Source of the DNA: an uncultured Prevotella sp.
GTDB taxonomy: Bacteria > Bacteroidota > Bacteroidia > Bacteroidales > Bacteroidaceae
Length of the DNA: 10,206 nt
Assembly (NCBI GenBank): GCA_900769055.1
Contig: CAAGFF010000114.1
Coordinates: forward strand, 1-10,206
Reading direction: 5' to 3'
The notes below the pieces were generated by a model. It did no database searches and was not told the DNA's origin. It was given only the letters and a program-made list of their open reading frames with translations. Positions 5,339-10,206 of this stretch are shown here, piece after piece. Numbering within the stretch: position 1 is the first letter of the stretch; every line of letters starts with the position of its first letter. The position numbers were made by a program, and so were the translations under genes.

Positions 5339-7560
5339 ACCGACCCAACGGCCGTTCCGTCTGCCCTGTCCACCTGTACCACAAGCACTCCGCCTATAGA
5401 GGCTGGTAAGCTTAGCCTGTATATATCAGATGTTGGGCAAAATGTTTCAGTGAAAACCTTCATTCCAGCCAAGGTATAGACACTAACCCTCACAGGTTTC
5501 TCAGGATTTTGGTCGAAGCTCAATTCAAGCCCGTGCTGTGCCAATGGCCTTATGGTCACTCCCTGTGGACTATGGGCCGATATTTCCCTAATGGCGCTCA
5601 GTCCAAGAATATCAAGCAGGCCTGCGTAGACATCTATCTGTCCATAGCCATATAAGTTGTTGGGGTATTTCAGGCTGCCATCGTAGTGAGTGCATGTTCT
5701 CGACAGCACACCCAGGATGTCGGAAGGGCTCAGTGTTGGGTTGGCCTGCAGCCATAGGGCGATTGCCCCAGCCACAGCAGGCGATGACATCGATGTGCCC
5801 GAATTGCTGTTCCATGCGTATGTCCGTCCATTGAAGTCAAAGTGCTCCACGTCCGAATTTATGTCGTTGGCTGTGGGATGATTCTCAAGATAGAAGCTCG
5901 AATACGACGAGATGACATTTGTTCCTGGTGCCATAACGTCGGGTTTTATCCTCCCGTCGTATGTCGGTCCCACCGACGAGTATTCTCCCCGCTGCCCGTT
6001 AGTACCCATGTCGTACATCCTCGTCTCGCCCAGATAGTTGACAAATTCCGTACGGTAGCTCGTTGCCCCTACGCATATCACGCATGGAGCCGATGATGGC
6101 GAGTTTATGCAATGCGTGCTCTGCGCATCGGCCAACGCCGGATTGCGGTCATCCGTCAGGAAGGCACCGATATTCCTAAACATTTCTATATCGGCCTGCC
6201 TGCCCACAACCTCCACTGATACGGCACCGAGCGACGAGAAGCGGGCCATAGTGCGCAGCACCACCTCATAGGCCTGCCTCTGCGGGTCATAACAGTTGTC
6301 ATAGCCTGCCGCCAAGACATACAGCTGGCCGGCTGCAACATCTACGGTATCGGCATACAGCGAGTCGCCAGCTGCCAGTATGTCGGAAGAGCGTATACAT
6401 ACGGTGTCCTTATTCTCCCCAGAATAGAACACCACCCGCAGGTCGAAGTCGCCCAAGGCATTGACGGTAACCCCTACCCTGTCGGAAGAGGAATATACGA
6501 AAGTGCCAGCCGACTCCCTTCCCTGCTCCTTATATATATACGTAGGCACCATACCATCATTGCCTGCTGATGAAACAATGATGTGACCAGGTCCCGTAAG
6601 GCTGTCGAGCATGGCATAGAACAACTGGTCATCGCCACGGAAGTCCTGGTCCGAGCCTTCACTGAATGAAATCACGCAGGGCATACCGAGGCTGTCGGCT
6701 GTATCGAAGATATATTTGAACCCCAGTGCATCTGTGGCATAAGTATATTTGTACAAATCAGCCGGGTCAATGAGGGCAATGTCCTCCGTCGTGGCGTTGG
6801 CAACAATGCAGATGTCACTCTCCCAGGCCATGCCGCGGTATGGCGAACCATAGCCTCCTCCTGCTGCTATGCCCAGCGTGTGGGTGCCGTGCGTCTGGTC
6901 GAGTCCATCTCGCGAGTGGGCGTACGCCAGCAGAGCGTCACGTCCGTGATAGCTTGCACCCACATAGTGTGGCGAGCCTACGGTATCTGTAGACAGTTGG
7001 TCCCACAGACTGCGTATACGATAGTTGGAAGCCGTAGCATCATAGAAGTTTGGATGGGTCAGGTCAAAACCTATGTCCATCACTCCCACCATGACCCCCT
7101 TGCCCGTAAACGCACATGGAAGTCCCATACCTGCGTATGCCGGCTCCGCACCAAGATGAATGGCCGTAGAATCCATACACAGGCGCATGCCCTGCTGTGC
7201 CTCTATACGCCTCACTGACTGATGGAGCGACAAAGCCGGCACGTTGCCTACGGGCAATGCGACCACATACAGGTTCCCATATCGGGCAAGCTCACGGCAT
7301 GAGCAGACATCGAATACCGAGTCCATGCAACCTTCAGCGCTGACAAATGCCGTCAGCATCCTGCCGTCGCCGGCTGACACCCTGCCACCCAGCCCTAAAG
7401 CTGATTGCTGCCGGCTTATTGCTGTCTGCTCCATTACCACACCCCGAAGCCACGCTGACAGCTTTGAGTAATCGGCACGCTGCGCCCACACCCCTGCCAC
7501 CGTCAACGTCAGCACTACAACGCAGACCAGCCTTCGGCACCAACCGTCACTCCGTCTCAT
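5323..7560 (-). CDS. S8 (subtilisin-like) serine protease, exported, with C-terminal sorting-like domain
   Basis: A 745-residue exported protease. The signal peptide covers residues 1-27 (RR near the start, hydrophobic LVCVVVLTLTVAGVW, cleavage near AQ). The S8 domain shows the whole triad: Asp162 in VMDIGFDLTHP, His224 in DQTHGTHTLG and Ser590 in NSGTSMSSPAVAG, with oxyanion Asn334 in SSAGNDG. The His-to-Ser interval is long, with an inserted region at about 345-480. The last 70 residues (VSVYTLAGMKVF ... GVLVVQV ... VMLKV) look like the beta-sandwich tail that directs proteins to type IX secretion in Bacteroidota. That would place the enzyme at the cell surface or outside. The start at 7560 is set by the signal peptide and gives a 14-base overlap with the Dabb gene; a longer start at 7638 would spoil it. 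The final codons lie in a tandem repeat. Confidence 0.92.
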   Translation of the reverse strand: MRRSDGWCRRLVCVVVLTLTVAGVWAQRADYSKLSAWLRGVVMEQTAISRQQSALGLGGRVSAGDGRMLTAFVSAEGCMDSVFDVCSCRELARYGNLYVVALPVGNVPALSLHQSVRRIEAQQGMRLCMDSTAIHLGAEPAYAGMGLPCAFTGKGVMVGVMDIGFDLTHPNFYDATASNYRIRSLWDQLSTDTVGSPHYVGASYHGRDALLAYAHSRDGLDQTHGTHTLGIAAGGGYGSPYRGMAWESDICIVANATTEDIALIDPADLYKYTYATDALGFKYIFDTADSLGMPCVISFSEGSDQDFRGDDQLFYAMLDSLTGPGHIIVSSAGNDGMVPTYIYKEQGRESAGTFVYSSSDRVGVTVNALGDFDLRVVFYSGENKDTVCIRSSDILAAGDSLYADTVDVAAGQLYVLAAGYDNCYDPQRQAYEVVLRTMARFSSLGAVSVEVVGRQADIEMFRNIGAFLTDDRNPALADAQSTHCINSPSSAPCVICVGATSYRTEFVNYLGETRMYDMGTNGQRGEYSSVGPTYDGRIKPDVMAPGTNVISSYSSFYLENHPTANDINSDVEHFDFNGRTYAWNSNSGTSMSSPAVAGAIALWLQANPTLSPSDILGVLSRTCTHYDGSLKYPNNLYGYGQIDVYAGLLDILGLSAIREISAHSPQGVTIRPLAQHGLELSFDQNPEKPVRVSVYTLAGMKVFTETFCPTSDIYRLSLPASIGGVLVVQVDRADGTAVGSVMLKV

Positions 7561-7855
7561 AGTCGAGGCACGTGCGCTGCACCGTGTATGGTCGTACCTT
7601 GCTATCTGCCACGGCCACGTGGGCAGGATGAACAGCATAGCACCTTAAAGCCTCTGGACTCTCAAGGGTGCTGTCCAGCATCACATCGCAGTTAGATGAC
7701 TCTAACCTTCCGTCGGCTACCACCCGTATATCCAACAGACCAGGCACCTTGCCGGCAAGACTCTCAAGACCTTCCTTGATACCCCTTTTCACTTCGACCT
7801 TCTCCTCGGCCGTCAATTCCGGATTCAGTGTCCAGAGAATAATATGCTTTACCAT
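7547..7855 (-). CDS. Dabb (stress-responsive alpha/beta-barrel) domain protein
   Basis: A 102-residue single-domain protein with the dimeric ferredoxin-like Dabb pattern. It begins MVKHIILWTL, has KVPGLLDIRVV in the middle, a DVMLDSTLESPEAL strand-helix, YAVHPAHVAV, and ends RTCLDYE. The conserved early His and the HPxH motif are present. No signal peptide is seen, so it is cytoplasmic. Members of this family are small and mostly of unknown function; some plant ones are salt-induced and some fungal or plant ones are polyketide cyclases. Its stop lies 14 bases inside the start of the exported S8 protease, so the two are co-transcribed and probably coupled in translation, though no shared function is evident. 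Confidence 0.9.
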   Translation of the reverse strand: MVKHIILWTLNPELTAEEKVEVKRGIKEGLESLAGKVPGLLDIRVVADGRLESSNCDVMLDSTLESPEALRCYAVHPAHVAVADSKVRPYTVQRTCLDYETE

Positions 7856-7903
7856 AATATAAATATATATAGATGAATGTTATATGTCATTCCTTACAGG
7901 ACG

Positions 7904-7911
7904 CAAAATTA
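7904..7911 (-). promoter_or_regulatory. Probable -7 element of the Dabb/S8 operon
   Basis: On the minus strand TAATTTTG (7911-7904) fits TAnnTTTG. The predicted start near 7897 gives a leader of about 40 bases before the ATG at 7855. No TTTG sits at the right distance upstream (the spot reads AAGC or similar), so the -33 half is weak. Confidence 0.5.
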
Positions 7912-8024
7912 CAAAAAAAACTTCATAACAAGCTTTTCACTTAACAGAAAATCGCATCTGCTAAAAATAAGAGTTGCTATCATCATAACGCTAATAAGTA
8001 ATTTGACTCAACTTTCGGAAGTGG

Positions 8025-8123
8025 GAAGTTAAAGAAGTTAATGACGTATGTTCTACACTTGGAAAACTCCTTGACGGATGCGACAAGACTATTGTCTTTA
8101 ACTTCCTTAACTTCTTTAACTTC
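8025..8123. repeat. 17-bp perfect inverted repeat with embedded 9-bp tandem units
   Basis: The arm gaagttaaagaagttaa (8025-8041) is the exact complement of ttaacttctttaacttc (8107-8123), with 65 bases between. The right arm is part of three tandem 9-mers, ttaacttcc, ttaacttct, ttaacttct (8098-8124). The shared core AAGTTRA also appears in the 8-bp array at 5174-5237. A transcript could form a long AU-rich hairpin, but no U-tract marks it as a terminator. Confidence 0.85.
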
Positions 8124-8220
8124 TGAGAATTAAGTGCTTCAGTATCTTGAATAATTTGAGATAATTGGACTAAAACAGAATGCAACTCATAGTTCACAAT
8201 GTTTCATACCCATTCAACTA

Positions 8221-8250
8221 TCCATAATTGTGGTCATTATTTCCATAATT
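8221..8250 (+). promoter_or_regulatory. Direct repeat, possible activator site upstream of the hydrolase operon
   Basis: The 9-mer tccataatt occurs at 8221-8229 and again at 8242-8250, with start-to-start spacing of 21 bases, two helical turns. The second copy ends 29 bases before the predicted -7 element. Paired direct repeats at this spacing ahead of a promoter with a weak -33 suit an AraC-type activator. No regulator gene is in the window, so this is an inference from geometry alone. Confidence 0.4.
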
Positions 8251-8279
8251 CGGGTATCGTGGCTTTCGTTGCTTAACCA

Positions 8280-8287
8280 TACCTTTG
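8280..8287 (+). promoter_or_regulatory. Probable -7 element of the hydrolase operon
   Basis: TACCTTTG matches TAnnTTTG. It lies only 8 bases before the ATG at 8296, so the transcript would be nearly leaderless. The -33 position reads tcgt or atcg, not TTTG, which suggests activator dependence. It could also be a chance match with the true promoter further upstream. Confidence 0.45.
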
Positions 8288-8295
8288 CAACCGAT

Positions 8296-9369
8296 ATGAA
8301 GAATATTGTTTTATCTGTAATTATGTTGGCTATGGCAGCAACAACAGCAAAAGCACAGGAAGTGCAAGACAAGGCAACGAAGACATGCTCGTTGCAGTTA
8401 GTAAAGGAATGGGACAAGACATTCCCAAAGAGTGATAAGGTCAGGCATGAGAAGGTGACGTTCCGCAACCGTTTCGGCATCACGCTTGCAGCCGACCTTT
8501 ATGTTCCGAAAGAGGCAAAAGGTGGGTTGGCTGCCATTGCCGTAAGCGGACCTTTCGGGGCAGTGAAAGAACAGGCAAGCGGACTCTATGCGCAACGTCT
8601 GGCGGAGGAAGGTTTCCTTACCATTGCCTTCGACCCCTCGTTCACGGGCGAAAGCGGCGGCGAGCCTCGCTATTCGTCATCGATGGACATCAACACTGAG
8701 GATTTCTGCGCCGCGGTGGATTATCTCTCGTGCCGCGACGACGTGGATGCCGGGCGTATCGGCATACTTGGCATCTGCGGATGGGGAGGCATTGCACTGA
8801 ACGCTGCGGCCCTCGACCCACGAGTGAAAGCTACGGTGAGCGTCACCTTATATAATCTCACGCGCGTGACGCAACAGGGGTATTTCGACTCCATGGACGA
8901 GGATGCCCGATTCAATCTGAAGCAGCAGTTGGCTGAGCAGCGCACCGAGGAATACCGCAAGGGAGAGATTCTTCCGCAAGGCGGACTGCCTGACAAGCCT
9001 GCCGATGACGCTCCCGAGTTTCTTAAGCAGTATGTGGCATATTACAAGTCGGAAGCACGTGGTTACCATCCCCGCTCGCTCAACTCGAACATGGGATGGA
9101 ACATCACCTCGCCTCTCATGCGCCTCAACCTAGACCTGTGGATTGCAGCCGACGAGATACGCACTCCCGTACTTATCGTCCACGGCGAGAAGGCTCACAG
9201 CCGATACTTCGGCGAGGAGGCTTATCAGAAAATCACAAGCGGCAAATACGCCGACAACAAGCGTCTGCTGATAGTGCCCAATGCCACCCACTGCGACCTA
9301 TACGACGGGGGCGAGGGCAACTATATCCCATGGAACGAGATTATTAGCTTTTATAAATCCAATATATGA
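8296..9369 (+). CDS. Exported alpha/beta hydrolase with a Cys nucleophile motif
   Basis: A 357-residue alpha/beta hydrolase of the dienelactone hydrolase/YcjY-like kind. Residues 1-20 form a signal peptide (MKNIVLSVIMLAMAATTAKA), so the enzyme should be periplasmic. The core begins at GITLAADLYVPKEAKG (61-76). AFDPSFTGESGGE (111-123) resembles the strand-4 region. The nucleophile elbow is GILGICGWGG (156-165), with Cys161 where esterases have Ser, as in dienelactone hydrolases. The catalytic His is probably His332 in NATHCDLYD and the acid may be Glu298 in HGEKAHS. The start at 8296 is chosen for the signal peptide; 22 more codons are open upstream but would disrupt it. The stop overlaps the next start (ATGA, 9366-9369), so the two proteins are made together. 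The natural substrate is unknown. Confidence 0.88.
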   Translation: MKNIVLSVIMLAMAATTAKAQEVQDKATKTCSLQLVKEWDKTFPKSDKVRHEKVTFRNRFGITLAADLYVPKEAKGGLAAIAVSGPFGAVKEQASGLYAQRLAEEGFLTIAFDPSFTGESGGEPRYSSSMDINTEDFCAAVDYLSCRDDVDAGRIGILGICGWGGIALNAAALDPRVKATVSVTLYNLTRVTQQGYFDSMDEDARFNLKQQLAEQRTEEYRKGEILPQGGLPDKPADDAPEFLKQYVAYYKSEARGYHPRSLNSNMGWNITSPLMRLNLDLWIAADEIRTPVLIVHGEKAHSRYFGEEAYQKITSGKYADNKRLLIVPNATHCDLYDGGEGNYIPWNEIISFYKSNI

Positions 9370-10206
9370 CAAGACACATCATCACACTTGCATTGGCACT
9401 CACTCTGCTGAGTGCCAATGCCCAAACAAGCAACACTATGAACGACAGTAAATTAACCACACGACAGATAAATCTCGCCACCTGTGCCGCCCTTGAGGCT
9501 CAGGGCGATATGGAGAGGCTCGACGCAGCACTGCGCAAGGCTCTCGACGAGGGCGTGACCGTGAACGAACTGAAAGAGGCTTTCTCGCAGCTTTATGCCT
9601 ACACGGGATTCCCCCGTTCGCTCAATGCGCTCAACCTTCTGAAGGCTGTGCTTGAAGAGCGCAAGGCAAACGGCATTGATGACAACGAAGGAAAACCATG
9701 GCAACGCCCCACTCTTTGGGGCAACGCTGAGGAAGCCTTGCGGCAAGGCACGGAGGTACAGACGCGTCTTTGCGGCGGCGTGCCATACAACTTTGACTTC
9801 TCTCCACAGGACGACCATTATCTCAAAGCACATCTCTTCGGCGACATCTTTGCCAGTGACCAACTGTCGGAGTCTGACCGTGAGATTGTCACCGTGGCAG
9901 CCCTCTCTGCCATGAAGGGTGTTGAGCGTCAGTTGGCTTCGCACAAACGTGGAGCAGTGATGATGGGCGGCACGGCAGAACAGGTGGAACAGCTTTGCCA
10001 CCATCTTTCTGTAAACGGTCTTTCCCAATCAGACAATGCCGCCGATGCCTGCTACGGCGACTGGCCCAAGGGCAATCCCAACACCCGATACGCCCAGTAT
10101 TTCACAGGCGACAGCCATCTGGCACCAATTGCTCCCAAAAACCTTTCGGCTGATGAAAAGACTATTCAAGGCTACAGCAATGTGACCTTTGAGCCTGGTT
10201 GCCGCA
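9366..10206 (+). CDS. Exported carboxymuconolactone-decarboxylase-like protein, probably fused to a cupin (3' end off the right edge)
   Basis: The first 280 residues are in the window. A signal peptide (MTRHIITLALALTLLSANA) is followed by two CMD-like helical units. The first (about 30-98) contains EAFSQLYAYTGFPRSLNALN; the second (about 156-215) contains LSESDREIVTVAALSAMKG and SHKRGAVMMGGTAEQVEQL. After a linker, the last visible residues SNVTFEPGCR look like the start of a cupin barrel, as in known CMD-cupin fusions. CMD-family enzymes act in aromatic acid breakdown or as AhpD-like redox proteins. No CxxC of the AhpD type is seen, so redox activity is less likely. Pairing with a dienelactone-hydrolase-like protein, coupled through ATGA, hints at a lactone or aromatic substrate in the periplasm. 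Substrate and exact reaction are unknown. Confidence 0.87.
   Translation, partial: MTRHIITLALALTLLSANAQTSNTMNDSKLTTRQINLATCAALEAQGDMERLDAALRKALDEGVTVNELKEAFSQLYAYTGFPRSLNALNLLKAVLEERKANGIDDNEGKPWQRPTLWGNAEEALRQGTEVQTRLCGGVPYNFDFSPQDDHYLKAHLFGDIFASDQLSESDREIVTVAALSAMKGVERQLASHKRGAVMMGGTAEQVEQLCHHLSVNGLSQSDNAADACYGDWPKGNPNTRYAQYFTGDSHLAPIAPKNLSADEKTIQGYSNVTFEPGCR

Larger units (their letters stand above)
7856..8295. other. Divergent intergenic region of 440 bp
   Basis: This lies between the Dabb/S8 operon (minus) and the hydrolase operon (plus). It holds a -7 element for each direction, an eight-A tract at 7913-7920, a 17-bp inverted repeat with 9-bp tandem units, and a 9-bp direct repeat near the hydrolase promoter. 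No convincing gene was found. A 68-codon open frame at 7991-8197 on the minus strand runs through the repeats, has no promoter or recognisable domain, and is not called. Confidence 0.8.

Noticed and set aside
7561..7638. Longer start of the S8 protease
   Set aside because: It would bury the signal peptide behind 26 residues encoded entirely within the Dabb gene.
7991..8197. 68-codon open frame on the minus strand with a KLKKLRKLK stretch
   Set aside because: The Lys/Leu stretch is translated tandem repeat (ttaacttct units); there is no promoter, ribosome site or recognisable domain, so it is most likely a by-product of the repeats.
9453..10028. 191-codon minus-strand open frame opposite the CMD-like gene
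   Set aside because: It is antisense to a frame with clear CMD motifs and a signal peptide; its composition looks like reverse-complement coding.

Overview
The window comes from a Bacteroidota chromosome, most likely a Prevotellaceae member (Prevotella/Segatella group). Three things point there: several promoters fit the Bacteroidota pattern TTTG-N19/20-TAnnTTTG, strong Shine-Dalgarno sequences are mostly absent, and the gene set is typical of the phylum (pheA followed by an aminotransferase, an M48 lipoprotein, an S8 protease with a C-terminal tail resembling a type IX secretion signal, and exported hydrolase and carboxymuconolactone-decarboxylase-like proteins). No RNA genes, insertion sequences, CRISPR arrays or phage genes are visible.

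Layout. (1) 1-1415, minus strand: an aromatic amino acid operon. It has a consensus promoter, a 24-codon leader peptide with seven consecutive Phe/Tyr codons, an alternative antiterminator/terminator pair, pheA (prephenate dehydratase), and the start of a class I/II aminotransferase that overlaps pheA and runs off the left edge. (2) 1458-3024, minus: a promoter, a secreted protein of unknown function and a TPR protein joined by an ATGA overlap. (3) 3149-4311, plus: a promoter and a UDP-GlcNAc 2-epimerase-like protein that keeps the fold motifs but has lost the known catalytic residues. (4) 4295-5161, minus: an M48 metalloprotease lipoprotein, converging on and overlapping the epimerase-like gene. 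(5) 5174-5338: two short tandem-repeat arrays, of 8-bp and 14-bp units; the second begins inside the end of the next gene. (6) 5323-7855, minus: a Dabb-domain protein overlapping a large exported subtilisin-like protease. (7) 7856-8295: a 440-bp divergent intergenic region with a 17-bp inverted repeat, a 9-bp direct repeat at two-helical-turn spacing, and promoter elements. (8) 8296-10206, plus: an exported alpha/beta hydrolase with a Cys nucleophile, translationally coupled to an exported carboxymuconolactone-decarboxylase-like protein that appears to continue into a cupin domain beyond the right edge.

The strongest observation is the pheA leader. The Phe/Tyr-rich reading frame, a segment overlapping its last codons that can pair with the 5' arm of a U-tailed terminator, and the spacing between these parts all fit classical ribosome-mediated transcription attenuation. 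The aminotransferase would act on phenylpyruvate made by PheA, so the operon would be opened when charged tRNA-Phe or tRNA-Tyr is scarce. Other points of interest are the epimerase-like protein with a degenerate active site and the repeat arrays beside the two protease genes.
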